Part shown: positions 1 through 6,777 of the stretch, in pieces
Position numbering within the stretch: the first letter of the stretch is position 1
Layout: the number at the start of each line of letters is the position of its first letter
DNA from: JBAWWY01 sp037144355
GTDB lineage: Bacteria; Bacillota; Clostridia; Peptostreptococcales; Anaerovoracaceae
Assembly (NCBI GenBank): GCA_037144355.1
Contig: JBAWWY010000028.1
Location: 1 to 21,138, forward strand
Length of the DNA: 21,138 bases
Reading direction: 5' to 3'
Position numbers and translations under genes: made by a program
The notes under the pieces: model-generated
Told to the model about the DNA's origin: nothing
Databases searched by the model: none
Seen by the model: the letters and a program-made list of their open reading frames with translations, nothing else

Positions 1-32
1 TTTTGTATAAATGTTTCTGCAAGAGCCGCCAT
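1..32 (-). CDS. Start of an unidentified gene running off the left edge
   Basis: The minus strand has an ATG at 32-30, preceded by AAGGAG (complement of 38-43) at 5 bases. The reading frame is open to the edge and gives MAALAETFIQ. Only ten residues are visible, so no function can be assigned. The gene is divergent from the EAL/GGDEF gene that begins at 274, so the two share the 33-273 spacer. The strong ribosome binding site at proper spacing is the main support for this being a real start. Confidence 0.55.
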   Translation of the reverse strand, partial: MAALAETFIQ

Positions 33-120
33 TCAATCTCCTTCTATTTTTCAAACCAAAGCAATAATTAATTTCTCACCTTGATTATAGTAAGCCATTA
101 TTGGATTTGTGTTAAGAGCT

Positions 121-162
121 TGTGAAATCCGTGTAAAATTATTAATTTACACGGATTTTACA
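121..162. repeat. 17-bp inverted repeat in the divergent spacer
   Basis: The arm at 121-137 pairs with the arm at 146-162 around an 8-base AT-rich loop. The only imperfection is one G-U type pair. The core of each arm is ATCCGTGTAAA. It lies between two divergent gene starts, so a terminator role is unexpected, and there is no T-run directly after it on the plus strand. It could be a dyad operator, an attenuator for one of the flanking genes, or a remnant of a repeat element. Confidence 0.6.
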
Positions 163-178
163 TATTCTTAATCTGAAT

Positions 179-206
179 TTGACTAATCAAATTTATACTG
201 TAGATG
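179..206 (+). promoter_or_regulatory. Possible sigma-A promoter for the EAL/GGDEF gene
   Basis: TTGACT at 179-184 is a good -35 box. At a 16-base spacing the -10 would be TAGATG (201-206), which is weak. A better -10-like hexamer, TATACT, lies at 195-200 but is too close to that -35. The call rests mainly on the -35 box and the position upstream of the gene. Confidence 0.3.
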
Positions 207-273
207 AATAATATAGCCAAAAGCATTGCTTTTTAAAAGGAGCAACATTTAAGTATCAGGAGGTTTTTTATAT

Positions 274-2028
274 ATGGAGGCTTATGAATATATTGACGAG
301 AATCTTGGGAATCAGTTTTTTGATATTTTAAAAAACAAAGAAATTAGCGCTGTATTCCAACCAATCATCTCACTAAGGGATGGATCTGTATATGGATTTG
401 AAGCGCTGAGTCGTGGCCCATACGACACTCAATTCGAAAGCCCTGCATTGCTTTTTGAATATGCAGAAAAGTACAACAGATTATGGGAACTTGAATTCTT
501 ATGCCGTTCAAAGGCACTGGAAGCAGTTTACAATATGAAAACCCAAATTAATTTATTTTTAAATGTTAACCCAAATATAATGCATGATATGAAATTCAAG
601 CAAGGATTTACAAAAGAATATTTGGATGAATATTCAATGGATTCGGAACGCATTACCTTCGAGATTACAGAGAGATCTGCTATAAACAATATTCAAGATT
701 TTATAAAAACAGTTGAAAACTACAAGGAACAAAATTATAAAATAGCCATTGATGACGCGGGAGCAGGTTATTCCGGGTTGAATTTGATTTCAGACATTCG
801 TCCGCATTTTCTTAAACTCGATATGAATTTAATAAGAGATGTGGATCAAAATATAACAAAACAATCACTAATCAGAAGCATGTCGGAATTCGCCTCGCTT
901 TCAAACACAAAGCTCATAGCTGAAGGCATTGAGACTGAAGCAGAATTAATCAAATTGATTGAGATGGGTGTTCAATATGGTCAAGGGTTCCTTATACAAA
1001 GACCAAATGCCATAATAATGCCAATAAACGATAATGTTGTCAAGGCAATAATAGATGCCAACTCGAAAAAGAACCACCTATATGGAAGCAGGGTATCTGA
1101 TATTTATATTGGGAATATTTGTAAATCCCTGAAAACGCTCAATTCAAAAATCCTGGTTTCCCAAATTCATGATATGATGAAAATTGATGATTCGGTGCCA
1201 GGGTTTTGTATCACGGAAGATGAAGTTGTAATCGGTGTAATAACCAGAAATGAGTTGTTTAGAATAGTCAGCGGCCAATATGGATATACACTTTTCTCAA
1301 ATAAACCTGTGAAAAATGTTATGTGCACAGAATTTGTAAATGTTGATTATCAAACAACGATCGATATTGTAGCAAAAAAAGCAATGCAACGAAGTTTTGA
1401 CAAAATTTATGATTTCATAACAGTAACCAAAGATAACAAATATATTGGAGTAGTAACAGTAAAAGAGCTGTTGGAAAAATCCATAGAAATAGAAGTGCTA
1501 AACGCCAAACACCTGAACCCCTTGTCTGAACTGCCGGGTAATTTGCTAATTGAGCAGCAATTAGAGAAATGCTTGAATATGGAAAGCGACAACTATATCC
1601 TGTATTTCGACATTGACAATTTCAAACCTTATAATGATGTATATGGTTTCGAAAATGGAGATAGAGTCTTGAAATGTCTTACACAAATATTGAAGAAAAA
1701 CATACCACTTGGAGAGTTCATCGGTCATATTGGTGGGGATGACTTCATAGCAATCATGTCTCAAGACATGGTTGTTGAATCATGCAACAAAGTTATTGCA
1801 GAATTTGATAAATCGATTTTAAGCTTTTACAACCAAGATGATATTGACAAAGGGTTGATTGTCACAAAAAATAGATATGGAATTGAAGAAAGTTATCCAT
1901 TGCTTACTATTTCCATAGCGGGAGTAAACAGCAACAAGTATGATACAATTTACGACTTGGCGGAAGGTGCTGGAAAAATAAAGAAGGACTGCAAGGAATT
2001 TCTGAACAGCAATTTTATAATAACTTAG
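274..2028 (+). CDS. EAL-CBS-CBS-GGDEF cyclic-di-GMP turnover protein
   Basis: This is a predicted cytosolic cyclic-di-GMP enzyme; no membrane segment is visible. Residues ~15-255 form an EAL phosphodiesterase domain that keeps the expected residues: E43-A44-L45, the NVNP segment near 97-100, E130 in FEITE, D160-D161, K181, E218 and the QGF near 237-239. Residues ~275-405 look like a pair of CBS modules, which commonly bind adenine nucleotides. Residues ~415-580 are a GGDEF domain with FDIDNF near 445-450, but the signature reads GGDDF (487-491) and no RxxD inhibitory site precedes it. The EAL half therefore looks catalytic, while the GGDEF half may be weak or serve as a GTP-sensing module. 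The ATG at 274 follows CAGGAGGT (257-264). The methylglyoxal synthase gene follows after 30 bases and is probably co-transcribed. Confidence 0.93.
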   Translation: MEAYEYIDENLGNQFFDILKNKEISAVFQPIISLRDGSVYGFEALSRGPYDTQFESPALLFEYAEKYNRLWELEFLCRSKALEAVYNMKTQINLFLNVNPNIMHDMKFKQGFTKEYLDEYSMDSERITFEITERSAINNIQDFIKTVENYKEQNYKIAIDDAGAGYSGLNLISDIRPHFLKLDMNLIRDVDQNITKQSLIRSMSEFASLSNTKLIAEGIETEAELIKLIEMGVQYGQGFLIQRPNAIIMPINDNVVKAIIDANSKKNHLYGSRVSDIYIGNICKSLKTLNSKILVSQIHDMMKIDDSVPGFCITEDEVVIGVITRNELFRIVSGQYGYTLFSNKPVKNVMCTEFVNVDYQTTIDIVAKKAMQRSFDKIYDFITVTKDNKYIGVVTVKELLEKSIEIEVLNAKHLNPLSELPGNLLIEQQLEKCLNMESDNYILYFDIDNFKPYNDVYGFENGDRVLKCLTQILKKNIPLGEFIGHIGGDDFIAIMSQDMVVESCNKVIAEFDKSILSFYNQDDIDKGLIVTKNRYGIEESYPLLTISIAGVNSNKYDTIYDLAEGAGKIKKDCKEFLNSNFIIT

Positions 2029-2058
2029 AAGCATCGTTGATTTTATGGAGGAAGAAAA

Positions 2059-2535
2059 TTGAAGAAATATGAATATGAAATTGTAAAAATGGGGAAAAGA
2101 AAAAACATAGTTATTATTGCCCATGACAATATGAAAAGTGTTTTAATTGATTGGGCAATAAAAAACAAGGATAAATTGGGGAAGCACAATCTTTGCGGCA
2201 CCGGAACAACAGCCAAGCTGATTTCAGTTTCAACAGGATTGCCTGTGGAAGCTTTTAAAAGTGGACCACTGGGAGGAGATCAGCAAGTCGGATCCAGAAT
2301 AGCAGAGGGTAGTATTGATTTTATGTTTTTCTTTTGGGATCCATTGGAAGCTCAACCACATGATCCTGATGTCAAAGCTCTTTTAAGAATAGCAGTTTTG
2401 TATGATATACCAGTTGCAACAAATCAGGCAACGGCGGATTTTCTCATTTCATCCTCATGGATGGAAGGTGAATATGAAAGGAAAATCATAGATTTTACTA
2501 AAGAATTGCAATATCGCATAGATGGAAATCTATAG
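2059..2535 (+). CDS. mgsA: Methylglyoxal synthase
   Basis: This enzyme converts dihydroxyacetone phosphate to methylglyoxal and phosphate, a glycolytic bypass used when phosphate is low or sugar phosphates accumulate. The protein has 158 residues, close to the family length. It carries the family landmarks in order: IAHDNMK near 15-21, the GTGTT phosphate-binding segment, SGPLGGDQQ, the FFFWDPL segment and the conserved PHDPDVKALLR helix. The start is TTG at 2059, supported by GGAGG (2047-2051) seven bases upstream. It sits 30 bases behind the EAL/GGDEF gene, so the two are likely one transcript. That pairing hints at a link between cyclic-di-GMP or adenylate sensing and carbon overflow, but this is inference. 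Confidence 0.97.
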   Translation: MKKYEYEIVKMGKRKNIVIIAHDNMKSVLIDWAIKNKDKLGKHNLCGTGTTAKLISVSTGLPVEAFKSGPLGGDQQVGSRIAEGSIDFMFFFWDPLEAQPHDPDVKALLRIAVLYDIPVATNQATADFLISSSWMEGEYERKIIDFTKELQYRIDGNL

Positions 2536-2658
2536 TACAAACTTGCATTGTTAGGCATATTGTTTTACTCTTATATGTGAAGCTTTGATTTTACAAATTC
2601 AAATATTGAAAAATTCAAAGTATAAAACTCAAATCATAAATGAGAGGAGTTCAAAACA

Positions 2659-2970
2659 ATGACAAAAAAAATAGCTTTAATCACCTTGACATTAACATTA
2701 ACACTTATTACCATGACGGGATGCATTCCAGGAGATGGGACATATACAATAGCTCATCCAGCAGGATTCTTTTGGGGCATATGGCATGGGTGGGTTGCTC
2801 CAATATCACTGATTGTTGGTTTGTTTGATCATAATATTAGAGTCTATGAAACTATGAATACAGGTTGGTGGTATGACTTAGGTTTCTATATTGCGATTAT
2901 AAGTGGATTCGGTGGGCTATCCCTATCTCGGAAAAGAAAGAAAAAGAATAATTACAATGAATCAAGATAG
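2659..2970 (+). CDS. Small lipoprotein-like, membrane-spanning protein
   Basis: A 103-residue protein. The N terminus has two lysines, a Thr/Leu-alternating hydrophobic stretch and the cysteine context MTGC with C22, which resembles a type II (lipoprotein) signal. The middle is rich in aromatic residues and glycine (AHPAGFFWGIWHGW near 34-47). A second hydrophobic segment lies around 70-92, followed by a very basic tail (SRKRKKKNN). The sequence pattern recalls small uncharacterised bacterial proteins with the same FFWGxWHGW and GWWYDLGFY blocks; I know of no function. The ATG at 2659 has GAGAGGAG upstream (2641-2648). An overlapping frame that starts in the ribosome binding site is rejected. 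Confidence 0.8.
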   Translation: MTKKIALITLTLTLTLITMTGCIPGDGTYTIAHPAGFFWGIWHGWVAPISLIVGLFDHNIRVYETMNTGWWYDLGFYIAIISGFGGLSLSRKRKKKNNYNESR

Positions 2971-3000
2971 CAGGTAGTACGGGGTTCTTTTAAAAGCTGA

Positions 3001-3075
3001 AGCACTTGCAATGATCAAACCAGCTTTGTAAACGGAACAGTCATAACGGCAGATGCCGGATGGACTGCATATTGA
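3001..3075 (+). pseudogene. C-terminal remnant of a short-chain dehydrogenase/reductase
   Basis: The open frame 3001-3072 followed by TGA (3073-3075) encodes DQTSFVNGTVITADAGWTAY in its last 20 codons (3013-3072). This matches the hallmark C-terminal segment of classical SDR enzymes (S-F-V-N/T-G-x-x-x-x-x-D-x-G-W). No Rossmann fold, catalytic YxxxK or start codon precedes it, because an in-frame TGA lies at 2998-3000. The neighbouring frame just upstream (EALA, 2999-3010 region) would continue the expected family sequence, which suggests a frameshift as well as loss of the 5' part. It is a dead gene scrap left by deletion or recombination. Confidence 0.75.
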
Positions 3076-3108
3076 CAATTATCGTGGCTTTATTAATAAA
3101 TATCTAAA

Positions 3109-3159
3109 AATGGCCGTTTATGAGTTTGAATGAATTTTCAAATATTGTAAACGGCCATT
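3109..3159. terminator. Long two-part hairpin upstream of cardiolipin synthase gene
   Basis: AATGGCCGTTTA (3109-3120) pairs perfectly over 12 bp with TAAACGGCCATT (3148-3159). An inner 6-bp stem, TTTGAA (3125-3130) with TTCAAA (3137-3142), extends the structure. No T-run follows on the plus strand. On the minus strand the outer stem runs into ATTTTT, as in an intrinsic terminator, yet no minus-strand gene needs one. It may end read-through from the left or be a stranded element next to the dehydrogenase remnant. Confidence 0.5.
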
Positions 3160-3197
3160 CCATAATGCTTGTTAAATTATGTCAATCACGTTTTTTC

Positions 3198-3206
3198 TGA
3201 TATAAT
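3198..3206 (+). promoter_or_regulatory. Extended -10 promoter for cardiolipin synthase gene
   Basis: A consensus extended -10 element, TGATATAAT, lies at 3198-3206, about 47 bases before the ATG. The -35 region (ATGTCA near 3179-3184, 16-base spacing) is poor. This is acceptable for extended -10 promoters. Confidence 0.55.
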
Positions 3207-3252
3207 ATCCAAAGCAGGTTTTTATAGCAAAAAGTTTAAGTTGAGGCAATAA

Positions 3253-4827
3253 ATGGAAATTCAAAATATCAAGTTCGGAGAAAAGATATCAAAAGGTATA
3301 ATAAATCGCAGCGTTATAATTATTCTATTGCTGCTGCTTCAATTTGTTCTACTTGCAATAAGTTTTTTCATGCTTACACAATATATACATTACATATATA
3401 TTATCAATTTGATAATGAGTTTTGTTCTGGTTGTCTTTATCGTCAATAGAAAAGGTTGCCCCGAATTTAAAATCGCCTGGTTGACATTCATGTGCTTGCT
3501 ACCGGTTTTTGGTATACTCTATTATCTCTTTATTGAATTGAATCCAAAACTGAAAAGGAATGTTATAAATGTTAAGAAGATTATGGCGGATTCAGCCTAT
3601 TTGCTTGATTTGAATCAAGCAACCTTGGACAAAATTGCAGAGTGTGTTCCTGAGCATGTTGGATTATTGAATTATCTTCAAAAAAAAGGGCCATATCCTG
3701 TCTATGACAATACCGATGTTGAATACTACAACGATGGAGAAAAAGCCTTTGATGCTATGAAAACTGCTTTGAGAAATGCAAAAACTTATATTTTCATGGA
3801 GTATTTTGTTGTGGCACCTGGGAAATTGCTGGATGAGTTGATTGAAATATTAAATGAAAGGGCGGAGGCAGGAGTTGAAATCCGTTTTATGTACGATGGA
3901 CTTTGTCATGCCAAAACTTTGGCGTATGATTTTCCTTTGCAAATGAAGAAACTAGGAATTGATGTCAACGTGTTTGAACCATTTAGTCCTTTTTTATCTT
4001 CTGATCAAAACAATAGGGACCATCGCAAAATTACAGTAGTCGATGGAGAGTTTGCATTTACAGGCGGCTTCAACCTTGCTGATGAGTATGTTAATTTCAC
4101 TCAACCATATGGCCATTGGAAGGACGTTGCGGTTAAAATAAGCGGTGATGCTGTGAAAACATTTGTAGTTCTTTTTCTACAGAACTGGCATTTGAATGGT
4201 TCAAAGAAAAAGGATGTTTGGAAAGATCATATAAACACAGACTTAAGAAACTCAAAGGTGGAGCAAAACGTATGCAATGGAGGATTTGTTACGCCATATG
4301 CGGATTCTCCAAATATTAATAATGAAATCGGAGAAACGGTATATTTAGATATTATAAATCAAGCTAAAAACTATGTATGGATTATGACGCCATATCTAAT
4401 TTTGGGAAGCGATGTATTGAAGGCTATTACATATGCAACTGGGAGAGGCATTGATGTAAGAATAATAATCCCTCATATACCGGATAAAAAAATCCCTTTT
4501 CTGATAGCAAAAAGCTTTTACCCAGAATTGATACAAGCCGGTATAAAAATATTCGAGTATACACCAGGTTTCGCTCATGGGAAAATTTTCATCTCCGATG
4601 ACAGCATAGCAACAATAGGCTCATACAATTTAGATTATCGCAGCTTCTACCTAAATTATGAAGTTGGGGCTTGGCTTGTAAATTGCCCTGCTATAAAAGA
4701 TATCAAACATGATTATATGGACACATTACAAGAATGCAAGGAGATTACCATGTTGGACTACAAGGCATTGCCGTTTCTTAGCCGAATCATGGGGAAGGCT
4801 TTCCGAATATTTGGCCCATTAATGTAA
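3253..4827 (+). CDS. cls: Cardiolipin synthase (phospholipase D family)
   Basis: A membrane enzyme that joins two phosphatidylglycerol molecules to give cardiolipin and glycerol. The protein has 524 residues, the usual size. Residues ~18-95 hold two or three N-terminal membrane segments, including the conserved CPEFKIAWL-PVFGILYY part of the family. Two HKD (PLD) motifs follow: H257-R-K259 with D264, and H442-G-K444 with D449, each followed by a GG/GS-x-N segment. Both half-sites are intact, so activity is expected. The ATG at 3253 has GAGG (3242-3245) upstream. The gene stands alone, with an extended -10 promoter in front and a terminator behind. Confidence 0.96.
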   Translation: MEIQNIKFGEKISKGIINRSVIIILLLLLQFVLLAISFFMLTQYIHYIYIINLIMSFVLVVFIVNRKGCPEFKIAWLTFMCLLPVFGILYYLFIELNPKLKRNVINVKKIMADSAYLLDLNQATLDKIAECVPEHVGLLNYLQKKGPYPVYDNTDVEYYNDGEKAFDAMKTALRNAKTYIFMEYFVVAPGKLLDELIEILNERAEAGVEIRFMYDGLCHAKTLAYDFPLQMKKLGIDVNVFEPFSPFLSSDQNNRDHRKITVVDGEFAFTGGFNLADEYVNFTQPYGHWKDVAVKISGDAVKTFVVLFLQNWHLNGSKKKDVWKDHINTDLRNSKVEQNVCNGGFVTPYADSPNINNEIGETVYLDIINQAKNYVWIMTPYLILGSDVLKAITYATGRGIDVRIIIPHIPDKKIPFLIAKSFYPELIQAGIKIFEYTPGFAHGKIFISDDSIATIGSYNLDYRSFYLNYEVGAWLVNCPAIKDIKHDYMDTLQECKEITMLDYKALPFLSRIMGKAFRIFGPLM

Positions 4828-4881
4828 AAAAATATTACATCATGGCAGAATTGAAATAAACATATAAACCAAAAATTACCG

Positions 4882-4919
4882 TGCAATATAAACTAAGAAA
4901 CTTAATATATTGCATTTTT
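4882..4919 (+). terminator. Intrinsic terminator after cardiolipin synthase gene
   Basis: TGCAATATA (4882-4890) pairs with TATATTGCA (4906-4914) over 9 bp and is followed directly by TTTTTATTT. It lies 55 bases after the stop codon at 4827. Confidence 0.65.
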
Positions 4920-4961
4920 ATTTCTGGTCCGATTTTCAGTAAATTCTCACTTTGGAATCAG

Positions 4962-4978
4962 ATTAATCTCATATTAAT
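4962..4978 (+). promoter_or_regulatory. ATTAAT direct repeat with 11-bp period
   Basis: ATTAAT occurs at 4962-4967 and again at 4973-4978, exactly 11 bases apart. A related TCTCA word occurs at 4945-4949 and 4967-4971, 22 bases apart. Half-sites on an 11-bp period are typical of OmpR/PhoB-type regulators, one of which is encoded at 10179-10862. A possible -10 (TATACC, 4981-4986) follows immediately. The role is inferred only. Confidence 0.3.
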
Positions 4979-5082
4979 GCTATACCATAGTCTCTATTGA
5001 GGGAGGATGAAAATATTATTATTAAAATTTAACAAGATATATGTTGGAATAAATAAATTACAATCTTAAGGAGACAAGAAAA

Positions 5083-5922
5083 ATGAAAGAGACAATTAGC
5101 TTTGGAGAAAGTTCAAGTGAACTTGCGTCCGGGAATTCAATAAGCGTGCAGTTATTTAACAAAGTACCAGAAGTAACACTATTCTTTTGGATAATAAAAA
5201 TAATGGCAACTACAGTAGGTGAAACAGCTGCAGACTTTCTAAATATAAATCTAAATTTGGGATTGACTATAACTACCTATTTAATGAGTGGACTTTTGAT
5301 AATCACTCTTTTCTTCCAGTTTAAATCCAAGAAATATGTACCAGGGATTTACTGGCTTGCGGTGGTACTGATAAGTATCGTGGGTACATTGATAACAGAC
5401 AACTTGGTTGACAACTTTGGAGTACCCCTTGAAACAACAACTATCATATTTGCATCAGCTCTAATAGTAGCTTTTGCTGTATGGTTCGCAAGTGAAAAGA
5501 CATTGTCAATCCACTCTATTTATACAAAAAAGAGAGAGGGTTTTTATTGGGCAGTAATATTATTCACTTTTGCACTGGGAACTGCGGCAGGGGACTTGGT
5601 AGCAGAAGGTCTGGATATTGGATATTGGAAGTCGGCAATAATGTTTGGGACAATGATCGCTATTATAGCGTTTGCTCACTATAGATTTAAAATAAATAGT
5701 GTATTTGCTTTCTGGATCGCATATATATTGACAAGGCCTCTAGGAGCTTCGCTGGGAGACTTCCTGTCACAGCCGAGAGACGCTGGGGGCATGGATTTAG
5801 GTACGGTTGGAACTAGCGCAATGTTCCTAATAACTATTTTAACAATAGTCATTTACTTGACTAAAACAAGAAGTGACGAAATAAGTTCAAATAATATTCA
5901 AATGATAGAAGATATTGAATAA
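5083..5922 (+). CDS. COG4705-like polytopic membrane protein with internal duplication
   Basis: A 279-residue integral membrane protein of an uncharacterised family (I recognise it as resembling COG4705 'membrane-anchored' proteins). About eight hydrophobic segments are visible. Four of them begin with the same G-x4-D pattern: G46/D51 (VGETAADFL), G101/D106 (VGTLITDNL), G166/D171 (LGTAAGDLV) and G221/D226 (LGASLGDFL). The spacings are 55, 65 and 55 residues, so the protein is two tandem ~120-residue halves, each with two such helices. Four acidic residues inside membrane helices suggest ion or small-molecule passage, but the substrate is unknown. The ATG at 5083 has AAGGAG (5068-5073) upstream. 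The gene ends at a strong terminator and appears monocistronic. Confidence 0.85.
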   Translation: MKETISFGESSSELASGNSISVQLFNKVPEVTLFFWIIKIMATTVGETAADFLNINLNLGLTITTYLMSGLLIITLFFQFKSKKYVPGIYWLAVVLISIVGTLITDNLVDNFGVPLETTTIIFASALIVAFAVWFASEKTLSIHSIYTKKREGFYWAVILFTFALGTAAGDLVAEGLDIGYWKSAIMFGTMIAIIAFAHYRFKINSVFAFWIAYILTRPLGASLGDFLSQPRDAGGMDLGTVGTSAMFLITILTIVIYLTKTRSDEISSNNIQMIEDIE

Positions 5923-5941
5923 ATAATTCCTTCCCAAAATA

Positions 5942-5988
5942 AACAGCAGCTTGCCGGAGAAATCAACCCTGGCAAGCTGTACTGTTTT
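5942..5988 (+). terminator. Intrinsic terminator after the COG4705-like gene
   Basis: AACAG-CAGCTTGCC (5942-5955) pairs with GGCAAGCTG (5971-5979) and CTGTT (5982-5986), with a two-base bulge (TA, 5980-5981), giving about 14 bp. It is followed by TTTTAATAAT. It starts about 20 bases after the stop codon, a classical position. Confidence 0.85.
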
Positions 5989-6017
5989 AATAATATTTTG
6001 TGAAACAGGATTGGTAG

Positions 6018-6141
6018 TGACGCCATTTCTTCGGCAATATAGATATAGTCAAAAGTATCTACACTTTAGTTATTTTACATATAATCCTGGTTTCGATTAT
6101 AACTGCAGGAATAGGATTAATAAATCAGAAAAAACTTGAAA
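6018..6141 (+). pseudogene. Possible remnant of a membrane protein C terminus
   Basis: After a TGA at about 6015-6017, one frame is open to TAA at about 6139-6141. It encodes a typical last transmembrane helix with a polar tail: IYTLVILHIILVSIITAG then IGLINQKKLEN. There is no ATG, GTG or TTG start with a ribosome binding site, so it is either a decayed gene end or chance. A TATAAT at 6080-6085 inside it could instead be part of the promoter of the downstream phosphatase gene. Confidence 0.25.
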
Positions 6142-6161
6142 ATTAAATTGGGGGGAATTAA

Positions 6162-6737
6162 TTGATAGATATTAATTTGGAAATGTTTAAAATGATAAAC
6201 GGATTTGCTGGCAGGATTATGCTTCTGGATAAAAGTATGATAGTATTGTCAACATTCATTCCAGTTTTATTTATGATTTCTCTGATTGGATTTTACTTGT
6301 ATGGAATAATTAAGAAAAGTCAAATGGTTAGAATCTCAGTTGTAAATATTTTAATATTCACAACTATAAATTTATTAATAAGTTACATCATTGGCTTAGT
6401 GTATTTTGTGCCTAGACCTTTCATAGGAAGCAAGGTAAATCTACTATTCAATCATATTCCTGATGCCTCGTTTCCAAGCGATCATGCTGTTGGAACCATG
6501 AGTATTGCCATTGGTATTTATGGAGTTAACAAGATATTTGGGAAACTACTAATCGCAATTTCCATCTTCGTGGGTATTTCAAGGGTATATGTTGGGCACC
6601 ACTATCCATTTGATGTAATTGGTGGTTATTTAATTGTATTATTAATGAATGTGATATATAGCAAGACAATTAGAAGAAATGTTTCAACTTTATATTTAAA
6701 GGTAGAAAAGTTATTATATGCGTCAATCAAGGTATAA
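6162..6737 (+). CDS. PAP2 undecaprenyl-diphosphatase-like membrane phosphatase
   Basis: A 191-residue membrane protein of the type 2 phosphatidic acid phosphatase superfamily, closest in pattern to BcrC-type undecaprenyl-pyrophosphate phosphatases that recycle the lipid carrier of wall and polysaccharide synthesis. Visible motifs are R85-P86 (first motif, although the expected upstream lysine is not seen), P105-S-D-H108 (second), and S140-R141 with H147 and D151 in SRVYVGHHYPFD (third). Four or five hydrophobic segments surround them. The start is TTG at 6162, supported by a GGGGGG tract (6150-6155). It lies 40 bases upstream of the glycosyltransferase gene, fitting a role in the same glycan pathway. 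Phosphatidylglycerophosphate phosphatase activity cannot be excluded. Confidence 0.88.
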   Translation: MIDINLEMFKMINGFAGRIMLLDKSMIVLSTFIPVLFMISLIGFYLYGIIKKSQMVRISVVNILIFTTINLLISYIIGLVYFVPRPFIGSKVNLLFNHIPDASFPSDHAVGTMSIAIGIYGVNKIFGKLLIAISIFVGISRVYVGHHYPFDVIGGYLIVLLMNVIYSKTIRRNVSTLYLKVEKLLYASIKV

Positions 6738-6777
6738 ATAATTTCATTATTGGAAATGAACTTATGGAGGGAAATGA

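Noticed and set aside
165..273. Cyclic-di-GMP riboswitch before the EAL/GGDEF gene
   Set aside because: None of the conserved GEMM-type sequence elements or helices are visible.
2640..2828. 62-codon frame overlapping the lipoprotein-like gene
   Set aside because: Its ATG is part of the ribosome binding site region of the ATG at 2659, which has a better site and a protein with a signal-like N terminus.
5951..6139. 62-codon plus-strand frame
   Set aside because: It begins inside the terminator stem, lacks a ribosome binding site and has an unnatural composition; the terminator explains the region.
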